A stretch of DNA of 64,000 nucleotides from Paracoccus marcusii (GTDB lineage: Bacteria > Pseudomonadota > Alphaproteobacteria > Rhodobacterales > Rhodobacteraceae): assembly GCF_028621715.1 (NCBI RefSeq), contig NZ_CP117466.1, positions 1,560,501 to 1,624,500 of the forward strand, in the 5' to 3' direction. Below, in pieces: positions 39,326 through 48,699 of this stretch. A program made the position numbers and the translations under genes. Position 1 is the first letter of the stretch; each line of letters opens with the position of its first letter. Below the pieces are notes generated by a model. That model was not told the origin of the DNA, searched no databases, and saw only the letters and a list, made by a program, of their open reading frames with translations.

Positions 39326-39739
39326 ATGATGCAGGTTCACGCGACCACGGTCGCGCTTGACGGGGGTGGACTTGTCATTCTGGGACCGTCCGGATCCGGC
39401 AAGTCCACCTTGGCACTGCAGCTGATGGCAGTGGGCGCGACGCTGGTCGCCGATGACCGCACCGACCTGCGCCTGTCCGCGGGCCGACTGATGGCGCAGG
39501 CGCCATTGCCGCTGCTGGGACGCATCGAGGCGCGGGGCGTGGGCATCCTTCAGGCAGAGCCGTCGGCGCCGGTCCCGGTGGCCTTGGCCTGCGACCTTGG
39601 ACGCGACGAAGAGGACAGGTTGCCACAGGTGCGCCATCAAGATTGGCTGGGGGTCCGGGTTTCGCTTGTGCTGGGCCCCTATCGCCCCCATCTTTACGCT
39701 GCGTTGCGGCAGCTGATGCTGGGCCGACGGCTGGCATGA
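39326..39739 (+). CDS. hprK: HPr kinase/phosphorylase, short alphaproteobacterial form
   Basis: A 137-residue HprK that lacks the N-terminal domain found in Firmicutes. The Walker A motif GPSGSGKST is at residues 20-28, followed by LVADDRTDLRLSAGRL and RGVGILQ, which is the signature region near residue 70. It phosphorylates or dephosphorylates a serine of HPr. AGGAGGTGA is 5 bases before the ATG; a second Met follows at once. It leads hprK-rapZ-EIIA-ptsH. The 198-bp gap to pckA has no chvI/chvG pair, which often precedes hprK in this class. Confidence 0.9.
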   Translation: MMQVHATTVALDGGGLVILGPSGSGKSTLALQLMAVGATLVADDRTDLRLSAGRLMAQAPLPLLGRIEARGVGILQAEPSAPVPVALACDLGRDEEDRLPQVRHQDWLGVRVSLVLGPYRPHLYAALRQLMLGRRLA

Positions 39740-39769
39740 TCGCGCGCGCAGCGCCATAGGGAAGGACGC

Positions 39770-40720
39770 ATGGACCACGACGCCATCGAACCCGAGGCCC
39801 AACGGCTGGTGCTGGTCACCGGGCCGTCCGGGGCAGGGCGATCAACCGCCATCAACGTGCTGGAGGATCTGGGCTTCGAGGCGATCGACAACCTGCCCTT
39901 GTCGCTGATCCCGCGCCTGCTGGACGGACCGGCGCGTCCGACGCCGCTGGCCTTGGGGCTGGACGTGCGCAATCGCGACTTTTCTGCATTCAATGTCATC
40001 GAGCTGATCGACCGACTGACGCGCCTTCCCGGCTATGCGCCCGAGGTGCTGTATCTGGACTGCGACGCCGATACCCTGGTCCGCCGCTACAGCGAGACGC
40101 GCCGCCGCCATCCCTTGGCCCCCGATGAGGCGCCAATGGCCGGGGTCCTGGCCGAGATTGACCTGCTTGCACCGATCCGCGTGCGGGCCGATGTGCTGGT
40201 CGATACGACCGAACTGTCGCCCCATGACCTCAAGGCCGAGCTGACGCGGTGGTTCGACGTGCGCCCCGACCGGCGGCTCAGCGTGTCGCTGCACTCCTTC
40301 AGCTACAAACGTGGCGTGCCGCGGGGCCTGGACCTGATGTTCGACTGTCGCTTTCTGGCCAATCCGCACTGGAACCCGGACCTGCGGCCGCTGGACGGTC
40401 GCGACGACCGCGTGCAGGCGCATGTCGCCGCCGATCCGCGATTCGCCGAATTCTTTCAGCGGACCCGGGATCTGGTCGAATTTCTTCTGCCCGCCCATAT
40501 GGACGAGGGCAAATCGCACCTGGCGGTTGGTTTCGGCTGTACCGGGGGACAGCATCGTTCCGTCACTTTGGTGGAAAAGATGGCCCTGGCGCTTGCAGAT
40601 GCGGGCTGGCCGGTGTCAATAAGGCACAGGGAACTGGAGCGTCGGGGCATGACGCTGCAGTCTGGTGCGGACGCATCGCCTGCGGGCGAGGCTCGCGCGT
40701 CGCAAAGGCAGGCGTCATGA
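39770..40720 (+). CDS. rapZ: RapZ RNase adapter / nucleotide-binding protein (YvcJ family)
   Basis: A 316-residue P-loop protein with GPSGAGRST at residues 18-26. The C-terminal domain has [25 protein letters not shown] and [18 protein letters not shown], typical of RapZ. In E. coli it guides RNase E to GlmZ; in alphaproteobacteria the RNA target is unknown. It is 30 bp after hprK and forms a carbon/nitrogen PTS group with the next two genes. Confidence 0.93.
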   Translation: MDHDAIEPEAQRLVLVTGPSGAGRSTAINVLEDLGFEAIDNLPLSLIPRLLDGPARPTPLALGLDVRNRDFSAFNVIELIDRLTRLPGYAPEVLYLDCDADTLVRRYSETRRRHPLAPDEAPMAGVLAEIDLLAPIRVRADVLVDTTELSPHDLKAELTRWFDVRPDRRLSVSLHSFSYKRGVPRGLDLMFDCRFLANPHWNPDLRPLDGRDDRVQAHVAADPRFAEFFQRTRDLVEFLLPAHMDEGKSHLAVGFGCTGGQHRSVTLVEKMALALADAGWPVSIRHRELERRGMTLQSGADASPAGEARASQRQAS

Positions 40721-40763
40721 GGTTTGGGGTGTTTTGGAAGTCTTCTGGGCTTGGTGAGGCGCG

Positions 40764-41186
40764 TTGATCGGTATTGTCATAGTGGCGCATGGGGGATTGG
40801 CCCGAGAGTATCTCTCGGCCGTCGAACATGTCGTGGGTCCGCAGGTCGGTATCGCCGCCGTCGCGATCGAGGATGATCACGACCGCGCGGCCAAGACCGC
40901 CGAGATCAAGGCGGCCGCGGATGCGGTCGATCTGGGCGACGGCGTCGTCCTGGTGACCGATCTGTTCGGCGGTTCTCCCTCGAACCTGTCCTTGCCGGCC
41001 TGCGCGGTGCAGGACCGCACCATCCTCTACGGCGCGAACCTGCCGATGCTGGTCAAGCTGGCCAAGTCGCGGCATCTCAGCGTGCCGGTCGCGGTGGGCT
41101 TTGCCAAGGACGCGGGGCGCAAGTACATCAATTCCTACAACGTCCCGCCCGAGGCCGCGCTGGACAGCGGGCGGTATCCGCGATGA
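40764..41186 (+). CDS. PTS EIIA component, mannose family
   Basis: A 140-residue EIIA(Man)-type protein beginning MIGIVIVAHGGLAREYL, with the phosphorylated His9. LVTDLFGGSPSNL near residues 71-83 is the second hallmark. The start is a TTG, with GGTGAGG ahead. No EIIB/C permease lies here, so this is a regulatory PTS acting with HPr and HprK rather than a sugar importer. It overlaps ptsH by four bases. Confidence 0.92.
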   Translation: MIGIVIVAHGGLAREYLSAVEHVVGPQVGIAAVAIEDDHDRAAKTAEIKAAADAVDLGDGVVLVTDLFGGSPSNLSLPACAVQDRTILYGANLPMLVKLAKSRHLSVPVAVGFAKDAGRKYINSYNVPPEAALDSGRYPR

Positions 41187-41461
41187 CCGATGCGATCACC
41201 CGCGACCTGTCGATCATCAACGTCAAGGGCCTGCACGCCCGGGCCAGCGCCAAGTTCGTGGACGTGGTCGAACGCCATGACGCGCAGGCACGGGTCGAAA
41301 AGGACGGCATGGCCGTCTCTGGCGACAGCATCATGGGTCTGCTGATGCTGACCGCCCCGCGCGGCAGCCAGATCCGCGTGACGACCTCCGGCCCCGAGGC
41401 GCAGGCCTTGGCGGACGCGCTGGAGGCGCTTGTGGGGGACTATTTCGGCGAAGGCATGTAG
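41183..41461 (+). CDS. ptsH: Phosphocarrier protein HPr
   Basis: A 92-residue HPr. The catalytic His18 is in KGLHARASAKF, and the regulatory serine (Ser49, in GDSIMGLLML) is the target of HprK. Both sites are intact. It is co-transcribed with hprK, rapZ and EIIA; enzyme I is not in the window. Its stop overlaps the GTG of the next gene by one base. Confidence 0.95.
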   Translation: MTDAITRDLSIINVKGLHARASAKFVDVVERHDAQARVEKDGMAVSGDSIMGLLMLTAPRGSQIRVTTSGPEAQALADALEALVGDYFGEGM

Positions 41462-42090
41462 TGCCCGCGCCCGTCACCCCCGACCGCAAGTCCTATCACC
41501 ATGGCAACCTGCGCCAGGCCCTGGTGGAGGCGACCGCCGATCTGGTCCAGGAGCAGGGCCCGCAGGCCTTCACACTGACCGAGGCCGCGCGCCGCGCCGG
41601 CGTGTCCCCTGCCGCCCCCTATCGCCACTTCAAGGGCCGCGACGACCTGCTGGAGGAGGTCGCACGCCAGGGCTTCATCGAATTCGCCGCCCGGCTGGAG
41701 GCCGCATTCGACGGTGGCCGTCCGCGGCCGCTGACCGCGTTCCTGCGCATGGGCCAGACCTATCTGGACTTTGCCGCCGAACGGCCCGGTTATTACATGG
41801 CGATGTTCGAAAGCGGCATCTCTGTCGTGGGCAATGTCGATTTGGCGGCTGCCTCTGCGCGGGCGCAGGGCGTGCTTGTAACCGCGGCCGAGGCGATGGC
41901 CGCCCGCCTGCCCGAAGACCGCCGTCCGCCCGCCCGCATGGTGGCCAACCACATCTGGGCGTTGAGCCACGGTGTGGTCGAGCTGTTCGGCCGCGGCAAG
42001 CCCGGCTGCCGCAGCCCGGTCGAGCCGACCGAAATGCTGGAAAGCGGGGCGCTGATCTATCTGCGCGGGCTTGGACTGATCCAGGACTGA
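41461..42090 (+). CDS. TetR/AcrR family transcriptional regulator
   Basis: A 209-residue repressor. The N-terminal helix-turn-helix is typical: YHHGNLRQALVEAT, then FTLTEAARRAGVSPAAPYRHFKGRDDLLEEVA (residues 38-70). The C-terminal ligand domain (YMAMFESGI) is of the WHG type. The start is GTG at 41461, sharing a base with the ptsH stop. A 27-bp palindrome follows downstream, before the DUF2852 gene, and is its likely operator. Confidence 0.9.
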   Translation: MPAPVTPDRKSYHHGNLRQALVEATADLVQEQGPQAFTLTEAARRAGVSPAAPYRHFKGRDDLLEEVARQGFIEFAARLEAAFDGGRPRPLTAFLRMGQTYLDFAAERPGYYMAMFESGISVVGNVDLAAASARAQGVLVTAAEAMAARLPEDRRPPARMVANHIWALSHGVVELFGRGKPGCRSPVEPTEMLESGALIYLRGLGLIQD

Positions 42091-42134
42091 ATTGTTGCAC
42101 GGCGATCTTGACGGAACCCTCGGCGCCGCCCATC

Positions 42135-42161
42135 TATGTAAATGTAATTCACATTAACATA
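42135..42161. promoter_or_regulatory. 27-bp imperfect palindrome, probable TetR operator
   Basis: Centred on 42148, 11 of 13 base pairs match (arms begin TATGT and end ACATA, with inner AATGT/ACATT). It sits between the TetR gene and DUF2852, 14 bp before the latter's ATG, in an AT-rich patch. Its length and two-fold symmetry fit a TetR dimer. Confidence 0.6.
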
Positions 42162-42175
42162 GGGAGATACCACAG

Positions 42176-42577
42176 ATGACCATCGCAACCCCCGTGCTTC
42201 GCCCGGCGACGACCCAGCAGCGCATCACCGATGTGCTGGCCCGTAGTCGCGACTGGCTGGATGCGCGCGGTCGCCCCGCCTGGCTTGTCGCCATGGTGCT
42301 GGGTTTCATCTTTGTCTGGCCCGTGGGCCTGGCCCTTCTGGGCTACATGATCTGGAGCAAACGCATGTTCGGATGCACCAAACGCACCGCCGCCCCCCGC
42401 TATTCCGCGCCGTCGACCGGCAACAGCGCCTTCGACGCCTATCGCGCCGAGACGCTGAAGCGGCTGGAGGATGAGCATCGCGAATTCATCGACTTCCTGG
42501 CCAAGCTGCGCGAGGCCAAGGACAAGGCGGAATTCGATCAGTTCATGGAAAAGCGCGACGCCAAAACCGACGCGTAA
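42176..42577 (+). CDS. DUF2852 membrane protein
   Basis: A 133-residue protein of the DUF2852 family. One membrane segment (WLVAMVLGFIFVWPVGLALLGYMIW, about 36-60) is followed by a cytoplasmic helical part SAFDAYRAETLKRLEDEHREFIDFLAKLREAKDKAEFDQF. Function is unknown. A strong palindrome upstream and the TetR gene before it suggest it is a regulated target. Confidence 0.85.
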   Translation: MTIATPVLRPATTQQRITDVLARSRDWLDARGRPAWLVAMVLGFIFVWPVGLALLGYMIWSKRMFGCTKRTAAPRYSAPSTGNSAFDAYRAETLKRLEDEHREFIDFLAKLREAKDKAEFDQFMEKRDAKTDA

Positions 42578-42584
42578 GCAGATC

Positions 42585-42606
42585 GGGGGCCGGGTGACCG
42601 GCCCCC
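42585..42606. terminator. Bidirectional terminator between DUF2852 and betC
   Basis: A perfect 9-bp stem (42585-42593 with 42598-42606), 4-base loop, in the 33-bp gap between two convergent genes. It serves both. No long T-run. Confidence 0.65.
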
Positions 42607-42610
42607 GTTC

Positions 42611-44104
42611 CTATTCGCCGCGGGGAAACCGCTGGTTTTCCTCCAGCACGTTCAGGTCCATGTGATTGCGCATGTAGCGTTCGGACGCACGCTGCAGCGG
42701 CTGGTGGTCCCACGGATAATAGGCCCCGTTGCGCAACGCCTCGTACACGATCCAGCGGCGGGCCTGCGAATGACGCACCTGCGCGTCATAGGCCGACAGG
42801 TCCCACCGCTGCGCCGCCTGCGCACGCAGATCGGACAGCACCGCCGCATGGGCCGGATCGCCGGCCAGGTTCACGCGCTCTGCCGGGTCGCTGTCCAGAT
42901 CGAACAGCATCTCGGGATCGGCGTCGCAGACGATGTACTTCCAGCGCCCGTCGCGCAGGGCGACCATGGGTGCGATGCTGCCCTCGGCGGCATACTCCAT
43001 CGGCACCGGACCGCGCGGCGCGCCTCGCGCCAGCGACCGGCCATCGGTCCAGGGCGCGATCTCGTCCATCGGAAGGCCCGCCAGGTCGCACAGCGTCGGC
43101 AGCACGTCGATGGTGCTGACCGGCTGGTCGACACGTCCCGGCGCCATGCCCGGCGCGGCGATCATCAGCGGCACCCGGGCCGAGCCTTCGAAGAAGTTCA
43201 TCTTGAACCACAGCCCGCGTTCGCCCAGCATCTCGCCGTGGTCGGACAGGAACAGGATGATCGTGTCCTGCTGGCGCGTCGCCTCCAGCACGTCCAGGAT
43301 CTGGCCGATCTTGTCATCGACATAGCTGATATTGGCGAAATAGCCCTGCCGCGCGCGGCGGATATGATCGTCGGTGATCTCCAGCCCGCGCCAGTCGCAC
43401 GCATCCATCAGGCGCTGCGAATGCGGGTCCTGCTGGTCATAGGGGATCGGCCGCGGCGGCTCCAGTTCCGGGATGCCGTCGTATAGGTCCCAGTACTTGC
43501 GCCGCGCCACGAACGGGTCGTGGGGGTGGGTAAAGCTGACGGTCAGGCACCACGGCCGGCCGTCGGCCCCGCGTGCCAGATCGTACAGCTTGCGCGTCGC
43601 GTGATGGGCGACCTCGTCGTCATATTCCAGCTGATTGGTGATCTCGGCCACGCCCGCGCCGGTGACGGATCCAAGATTGTGGTACCACCAGTCGATCCGC
43701 TCCCCCGGCTTGCGGTAATCCGGGGTCCAGCCGAAATCGGCGGGATAGATGTCGGTGGTCAGACGCTCCTCGAAGCCGTGCAACTGGTCAGGGCCGACGA
43801 AGTGCATCTTGCCCGACAGGCAGGTGTGGTACCCCGCCCGGCGCAGGTGATGCGCATAGGTCGGGATGTCGGACGCGAATTCCGCCGCGTTGTCATAGAC
43901 CCGCGTGCGGCTTGGCAACTGGCCCGACATGAAGCTGGCCCGCCCCGGCGCGCAAAGCGGGCTGCCGGTATAGGTGTTCGCGAACCGGGTCGACCGTTCG
44001 GCCAGTCGCCGCAGGTTTGGGGTGTGCAGGAAAGCGGCGGGGCCGTCGGGGAAAAGAACCCCCGACAGCTGATCCGCCATGAGGATCAGGATATTAGGTT
44101 TCAC
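42611..44104 (-). CDS. betC: Choline-sulfatase
   Basis: A 497-residue sulfatase. The formylglycine-forming motif C51-A-P-G-R55 is in LCAPGRAS, LSGKMHFVGPDQLHGFE follows, and the C-terminus NQRFPRGE is typical of BetC. It hydrolyses choline-O-sulfate to choline. The start is a GTG, 6 bp after choX. An anaerobic or formylglycine enzyme must be encoded elsewhere. Downstream of choX, it feeds choline for glycine betaine or phosphatidylcholine. Confidence 0.93.
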   Translation of the reverse strand: MKPNILILMADQLSGVLFPDGPAAFLHTPNLRRLAERSTRFANTYTGSPLCAPGRASFMSGQLPSRTRVYDNAAEFASDIPTYAHHLRRAGYHTCLSGKMHFVGPDQLHGFEERLTTDIYPADFGWTPDYRKPGERIDWWYHNLGSVTGAGVAEITNQLEYDDEVAHHATRKLYDLARGADGRPWCLTVSFTHPHDPFVARRKYWDLYDGIPELEPPRPIPYDQQDPHSQRLMDACDWRGLEITDDHIRRARQGYFANISYVDDKIGQILDVLEATRQQDTIILFLSDHGEMLGERGLWFKMNFFEGSARVPLMIAAPGMAPGRVDQPVSTIDVLPTLCDLAGLPMDEIAPWTDGRSLARGAPRGPVPMEYAAEGSIAPMVALRDGRWKYIVCDADPEMLFDLDSDPAERVNLAGDPAHAAVLSDLRAQAAQRWDLSAYDAQVRHSQARRWIVYEALRNGAYYPWDHQPLQRASERYMRNHMDLNVLEENQRFPRGE

Positions 44105-44110
44105 GGGCTG

Positions 44111-45040
44111 TTATCCGGCGACGGCGGCCTGCACGGCATCCAGGCCGGGCTGCCCGTCCAGCGTGGTGACGCCGTCCAGCCAGGGACCCATCGCATCGGG
44201 ATTGGCGGCCAGCCACTCGCGCGCCGCGTCCTGCGCGTCGGCGCCGTCGTCCAGGATCGCGCCCATCAGCTGGTTCTCCATCGACACGTCGAAGACCAGC
44301 TGGCTGAACAGCCGCGCGGCATTGGGGCACATTTCGGCCCATTCGCTGCGGGCAAGGGTGTGGACGGTCGCACCGCCAAAATCGGGGCCGAACTGTTCGT
44401 CGCCGCCCGACAGATAGGTGATCTCGATCGCCTCGTTCATCGGGTGGGGCGCCCAGGCCAGGAAGACGGTGGGCGTGTCGGCATTGCGGGTGACCTGCGC
44501 CAGCATCGCCTGTTCACCGCTCTCGACCAGCTCCCAATCGCCCAGGCCGAACAGATCGGCGTCGATCATGCCCTGGATGTTCTGATTCGCGGGGGCCCCG
44601 GGTTCGATGCCATAGATCTTGCCCTCGAACGCGTCGCGATGGGCGTCCAGATCGGCGAAATCCCCGACACCAAGCGCCGCGGCGGCGGGGTTCACGGCCA
44701 AGGTGAACTTGGCGCCCTCCAGGTTCTGCGCCAGCTCGGTCACGCCGCCATCGGCGTCCAGATCCTCCCGGAACGCGGCCTGCGCCGGCATCCAGTTGCC
44801 CAGGAACACGTCGGTCTGCGCGCCCTTCAGCGCCTCATAGCCGACGGGAACGGACAGGGTGGCGATGTTCGGGGCATAGCCCAGGGCCTCCAGCACGACC
44901 GCCGCGACGCCGTTCGTCGCGGTGATGTCCGTCCAGCCCGGATCGGACAGGCGGACCGTGCCGCATTCGGCAGGATCGGCGGCATGGGCAGGCAGGGCGG
45001 CCACGCCCAGAAGCAGGGCGGCAAGGATCGGCTTGGTCAT
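44111..45040 (-). CDS. choX: Choline ABC transporter substrate-binding protein
   Basis: A 309-residue periplasmic binding protein of the OpuAC/ProX family. The signal peptide ends near LPAHA-AD. The conserved DPGWTDITATNGVAAVVLEALGY and the aromatic-pocket segment FLAWAPHPMNEAIE point to choline binding. AGGAGAG precedes the ATG. Transporter permease and ATPase (choW, choV) are not present here, an unusual separation. Confidence 0.9.
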   Translation of the reverse strand: MTKPILAALLLGVAALPAHAADPAECGTVRLSDPGWTDITATNGVAAVVLEALGYAPNIATLSVPVGYEALKGAQTDVFLGNWMPAQAAFREDLDADGGVTELAQNLEGAKFTLAVNPAAAALGVGDFADLDAHRDAFEGKIYGIEPGAPANQNIQGMIDADLFGLGDWELVESGEQAMLAQVTRNADTPTVFLAWAPHPMNEAIEITYLSGGDEQFGPDFGGATVHTLARSEWAEMCPNAARLFSQLVFDVSMENQLMGAILDDGADAQDAAREWLAANPDAMGPWLDGVTTLDGQPGLDAVQAAVAG

Positions 45041-45117
45041 GGGGTCTCTCCTGTCGGTGTGAAGATCTGCCCTCATGCTGGGCAGATTCTCAGGGCGCGC
45101 CCGCCTGAATGCGACAG

Positions 45118-45993
45118 TCAGCGCGTCGGAACTGGTGTATCACCACGGTAATCATAAAAACCGCGGCCCGTCTTGCGGCCCAGCCAACCTGCCTCGACAT
45201 ATTTCGTCAACAGCGGGCAGGGGCGGTATTTCGTGTCGGCCAAGCCGTCATGCAGCACGTTCATGATGGCCAGGCAGGTGTCCAGGCCGATGAAATCGGC
45301 CAACTCCAGCGGGCCCATCGGGTGGTTGGTGCCCAGCTTCATCGCGCTGTCGATGCTACTGACGGATCCCACGCCTTCGTAAAGCGTATATACGGCCTCG
45401 TTGATCATCGGCATCAGGATGCGGTTCACGATGAAGGCGGGGAAATCCTCGGCGGTGGCCGATGTCTTGCCCAGCTTCTCGACGACGGCGTGCAGTTCGC
45501 GATAGGTGGCCTCGTCCGTGGCGATGCCGCGGATCAGCTCGACCAGCTGCATCACGGGAACGGGGTTCATGAAGTGGAACCCCATGAATTTTTCGGGCCG
45601 GTCGGTGCGCGAGGCCAGCCGCGTGATCGAGATCGACGATGTGTTCGACGTCAGGATCGTCTCGGGCTTCAGGTGCGGGACCAGGTCCTCGAAGATCGCC
45701 TGCTTCACCGTCTCGCGTTCGGTCGCGGCCTCGATCACCAGGTCGCATTGGCCCAGGTCCGACAGCTTCAGCGTCGTGCGGATATGGCCCATGGCGGTCG
45801 CCTTGACCTCAGCGGTGATCTTGTCGCGGGCGACCTGACGTTCCAGGTTGCGGTCGATCAGGGCGATGGCCTTGTTCAGCGCATCCTGGCTGATGTCGGT
45901 CAGCAGCACGTCATAGCCCGCCACCGCAAAGACATGCGCGATGCCGTTGCCCATCTGACCTGCGCCGATCACGCCAACCGATTGAACTGTCAT
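45118..45993 (-). CDS. hbd: 3-hydroxybutyryl-CoA dehydrogenase
   Basis: A 291-residue NAD-dependent enzyme. GAGQMGNGIAHVFA is at residues 9-22, the catalytic His is in GFHFMNPVPVM near 145, and TSNTSSISIT near 118. It acts in short-chain fatty acid and polyhydroxybutyrate metabolism, with electrons passed to ETF. It follows etfA by 110 bp on the same strand, with a terminator between. Confidence 0.94.
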   Translation of the reverse strand: MTVQSVGVIGAGQMGNGIAHVFAVAGYDVLLTDISQDALNKAIALIDRNLERQVARDKITAEVKATAMGHIRTTLKLSDLGQCDLVIEAATERETVKQAIFEDLVPHLKPETILTSNTSSISITRLASRTDRPEKFMGFHFMNPVPVMQLVELIRGIATDEATYRELHAVVEKLGKTSATAEDFPAFIVNRILMPMINEAVYTLYEGVGSVSSIDSAMKLGTNHPMGPLELADFIGLDTCLAIMNVLHDGLADTKYRPCPLLTKYVEAGWLGRKTGRGFYDYRGDTPVPTR

Positions 45994-46052
45994 GCCTGCA
46001 TCCCCTGTTCCGACGCCGGGACGATAGGGCGGGGCGGGACATGCTGCAATGC

Positions 46053-46080
46053 AAAACCGCCCCCCGTCGCCGGGGGGCGG
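46053..46080 (-). terminator. Terminator after etfA
   Basis: A perfect 9-bp stem (46057-46065 with 46072-46080), 6-base loop, followed by four T on the minus strand. It separates etfA from hbd. Confidence 0.75.
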
Positions 46081-46103
46081 CCCGTGGCAATCCTTGTGCG
46101 GGA

Positions 46104-47030
46104 TTACAGCTTTTCGGTCAGTTCCGGGACGATGGTGAACAGATCGCCCACCAGGCCGTAATCGGCGACTTGGAAGATCGGCGCTTCCTCGTCCTTGTTG
46201 ATGGCCACGATGACCTTGCTGTCCTTCATGCCGGCCAGGTGCTGGATCGCACCGGAAATGCCGACCGCGACGTAGAGCGCGGGCGCCACGACCTTGCCGG
46301 TCTGGCCCACCTGCCAGTCGTTCGGGGCATAGCCCGAATCGACCGCCGCGCGCGATGCGCCGACGGCGGCGCCCAGCTTGTCGGCCAGCTGTTCGATCAT
46401 CACGAACTGCTCCTTGGAGCCCAGGGCGCGCCCGCCCGACACGACACGTCCGGCCGAGGTCAGTTCGGGGCGGTCGTTCTGGGCGACTTCGTCGTTCAGC
46501 CATTTCGACAGGGCCGGATCGTCCGCCAGCGCGGCGTCGGACACGGGCGCCGCGGGACCTTCGCCGGCCGCATCAAAGCTGGCCACGCGGATGGTCATGA
46601 CCTTCTTGCTGTCGGCCGAGGTGATCGTCTGGATGGCGTTGCCGGCATAGACCGGACGCTCGAACGTGTCGGCGTCGATCACGGCGGAGACGTCGGACAT
46701 CACCATCACGTCCAGCAGGGCCGCGACACGCGGCATGACGTTCTTGGCATCCGTGGTGGCGGGGGCCGCGATGTGGCTGTAGTCGCCCGCCAGCGCCACG
46801 ATCAGCGCGGCGGTCGGTTCGGCCAAGCGGTGGCCGTAACGCGGATCCTCGGCGACCAGCACCTTGGAGACGCCGGCGATGGTCGCGGCCTGATCGGCCG
46901 CCGCACGCGCCTGTGCGCCGGCGCACAGCACGGTCACGTCGCCCAGGGCGGTGACGGCATGGACGGCCTTGGCGGTCGCATCGCGGTTCAGTTCGCCGCC
47001 GGTGACTTCGGCCAGAAGAAGAACAGCCAT
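46104..47030 (-). CDS. etfA: Electron transfer flavoprotein subunit alpha
   Basis: A 308-residue ETF-alpha. The C-terminal FAD domain has [68 protein letters not shown] and [23 protein letters not shown], all typical. It takes electrons from acyl-CoA dehydrogenases. The ATG at 47030 shares a base with the etfB stop; a GTG one codon upstream is possible. Confidence 0.96.
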   Translation of the reverse strand: MAVLLLAEVTGGELNRDATAKAVHAVTALGDVTVLCAGAQARAAADQAATIAGVSKVLVAEDPRYGHRLAEPTAALIVALAGDYSHIAAPATTDAKNVMPRVAALLDVMVMSDVSAVIDADTFERPVYAGNAIQTITSADSKKVMTIRVASFDAAGEGPAAPVSDAALADDPALSKWLNDEVAQNDRPELTSAGRVVSGGRALGSKEQFVMIEQLADKLGAAVGASRAAVDSGYAPNDWQVGQTGKVVAPALYVAVGISGAIQHLAGMKDSKVIVAINKDEEAPIFQVADYGLVGDLFTIVPELTEKL

Positions 47031-47788
47031 CACACGATCCCCGCTTCTTTGAGTTTCGACACAAGTTCGTCGACCGATCCGACCTTGATCCCGGCCTTGC
47101 GGCCCTCGGGTTCGCGGGTCTTGACCACGGTCAGGCGTGGGGTGACGTCGACGCCGTAATCGGCGGCGGTCTTCTCCTCCAGCGGCTTCTTCTTGGCCTT
47201 CATGATGTTGGGCAGCGACGCATAGCGCGGCTCGTTCAGGCGCAGGTCGGCGGTCACGATGGCGGGCAGCTTGACCTCGATGGTTTGCAGGCCGCCGTCG
47301 ACCTCGCGGGTGACATGGGCCGCGTCGCCCGCGATCTCCAGCTTGCTGGCAAAGGTCGCCTGGCTCCAGCCCAGCAGGGCCGACAGCATCTGGCCGGTCG
47401 CGTTCATGTCGTTGTCGATCGCCTGCTTGCCGGCGATGACCAGCTGCGGCTTTTCGGCATCGACGATCGCCTTGAGGATCTTGGCGACGGCCAGCGGTTC
47501 GATGTCCTGATGCACGTCATCGGCGGCGACGACCAGGATGGCGCGGTCCGCCCCCATGGCCAGCGCAGTGCGCAGGGTTTCGGCAGCCTGCTTGACGCCG
47601 ATGCTGACGGCCACGATCTCGGTGGCCGCGCCCTTTTCCTTCAGGCGGATGGCTTCTTCGACGGCGATCTCGTCGAAGGGGTTCATCGACATCTTCACGT
47701 TGGCCAGATCGACACCCGATCCGTCCGCCTTCACGCGGGCCTTCACGTTATAGTCGATCACGCGCTTGACTGGCACGAGGACTTTCAT
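47030..47788 (-). CDS. etfB: Electron transfer flavoprotein subunit beta
   Basis: A 252-residue ETF-beta starting [20 protein letters not shown], with the AMP-site region GADRAILV and the recognition loop [39 protein letters not shown]. It is coupled to etfA. GGGAGAGAGG lies ahead of the ATG. A weak terminator lies between it and the adenosyltransferase gene. Confidence 0.96.
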   Translation of the reverse strand: MKVLVPVKRVIDYNVKARVKADGSGVDLANVKMSMNPFDEIAVEEAIRLKEKGAATEIVAVSIGVKQAAETLRTALAMGADRAILVVAADDVHQDIEPLAVAKILKAIVDAEKPQLVIAGKQAIDNDMNATGQMLSALLGWSQATFASKLEIAGDAAHVTREVDGGLQTIEVKLPAIVTADLRLNEPRYASLPNIMKAKKKPLEEKTAADYGVDVTPRLTVVKTREPEGRKAGIKVGSVDELVSKLKEAGIV

Positions 47789-47859
47789 CGGCCTCTCTCC
47801 CTTTGTTTGCGTCATCTGTCGCAGGATTGTTAGACAGGGAAATCCGGCAAGGACAGGGC

Positions 47860-47877
47860 AAAAGCGTCACAGGACGC
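47860..47877 (-). terminator. Weak terminator after the cobalamin adenosyltransferase gene
   Basis: A 5-bp stem (47864-47868 with 47873-47877), 4-base loop, followed by four T. Likely partial termination, leaving etfB with its own promoter. Confidence 0.4.
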
Positions 47878-47899
47878 AGCGTTTGCGGCGACGCCCCCG

Positions 47900-48472
47900 T
47901 CAGCGGCTGGCGCCCGGCACCCACAGGATATCGTCCGCGCCGTCGTTGTTGGCCACGCGGCCCGCGACGAACAACCAGTCCGACAGCCGGTTCAGATAGC
48001 GGATCGCACTGGCGTTCACGTCGCCCCCCGCCAGCAGTTCGGTGGCGCGGCGTTCCGCCCGGCGCGCCACCGTCCGCGACAGGTGCAGATGCGCAGCCAG
48101 CGCGCTGCCACCGGGCAGGATGAAGCTGCGCAGCGGCGCGATGTTGGCGTTCATCGCGTCGATCTCGGCCTCGAGGCGGTCGATCTGGGCGTCGATGATG
48201 CGCAGGACCGGATAGCCCGCCTGATCGTCCGCGGCCATGTTCGGGCGCGACAGGTCGGCGCCCAGGTCGAACAGGTCGTTCTGGATCACGGCGATGCGTT
48301 CGGCCAGATCGCCCGTCGCATGCTGGCGGCACAGGCCCAGGGTCGCGTTCAGTTCGTCGACGGTGCCGTACGCTTCGACACGGGGGTCGTGCTTGGCCAC
48401 GCGGCTGCCGTCGGACAGGGCGGTGTCGCCCTTGTCGCCGGTGCGGGTATAGATCTTGTTCAGAACGACCAT
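47900..48472 (-). CDS. Cob(I)yrinic acid a,c-diamide adenosyltransferase, PduO type
   Basis: A 190-residue protein starting VVLNKIYTRTGDKGDTALSDGS, with VEAYGTVDELNATLGLCRQH, RSFILPGGSALAAHLHLSRTVARRAER and YLNRLSDWLFVAGR, the PduO/MMAB family signature. It transfers adenosyl from ATP to cob(I)alamin. The ATG shares a base with the stop of the upstream HIG1 gene. The adenosylcobalamin user, such as methylmalonyl-CoA mutase, is not here. Confidence 0.93.
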   Translation of the reverse strand: MVVLNKIYTRTGDKGDTALSDGSRVAKHDPRVEAYGTVDELNATLGLCRQHATGDLAERIAVIQNDLFDLGADLSRPNMAADDQAGYPVLRIIDAQIDRLEAEIDAMNANIAPLRSFILPGGSALAAHLHLSRTVARRAERRATELLAGGDVNASAIRYLNRLSDWLFVAGRVANNDGADDILWVPGASR

Positions 48473-48672
48473 CAAATCGACCTCAGCCACAAAAACAGCA
48501 TCAGGATGACCAGCGCGGCGGCCTGGGCATACAGCCGCCAGCGCATCATGCGGTTGCCATGCTTGCGGTTGAAATCGCCGCCTTTGGCAAAGCCGCCGAT
48601 CCCCGTCAGCAGGATCGCGATGACGACCCCGACGGACAGGATCGTGACAAGGAACAGGGATTGATCGGGCAT
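48472..48672 (-). CDS. HIG1 domain (twin transmembrane) protein
   Basis: A 66-residue protein with two membrane helices (about 6-26 and 47-64) and the HIG1-type loop GGDFNRKHGNRMMRWRLYAQ between them. HIG1 proteins associate with cytochrome oxidase or respiratory supercomplexes. A GTG three codons upstream is an alternative start. It leads the adenosyltransferase-etfBA group. Confidence 0.82.
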   Translation of the reverse strand: MPDQSLFLVTILSVGVVIAILLTGIGGFAKGGDFNRKHGNRMMRWRLYAQAAALVILMLFLWLRSI

Positions 48673-48699
48673 GGGGGACACCGCCTTTCGGCCGCCAAC

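Noticed and set aside
41461..42090. TetR gene as the choline regulator BetI, given betC/choX nearby
   Set aside because: The N-terminus and C-terminal domain are not BetI-like, and the gene belongs to the opposite-strand PTS unit.
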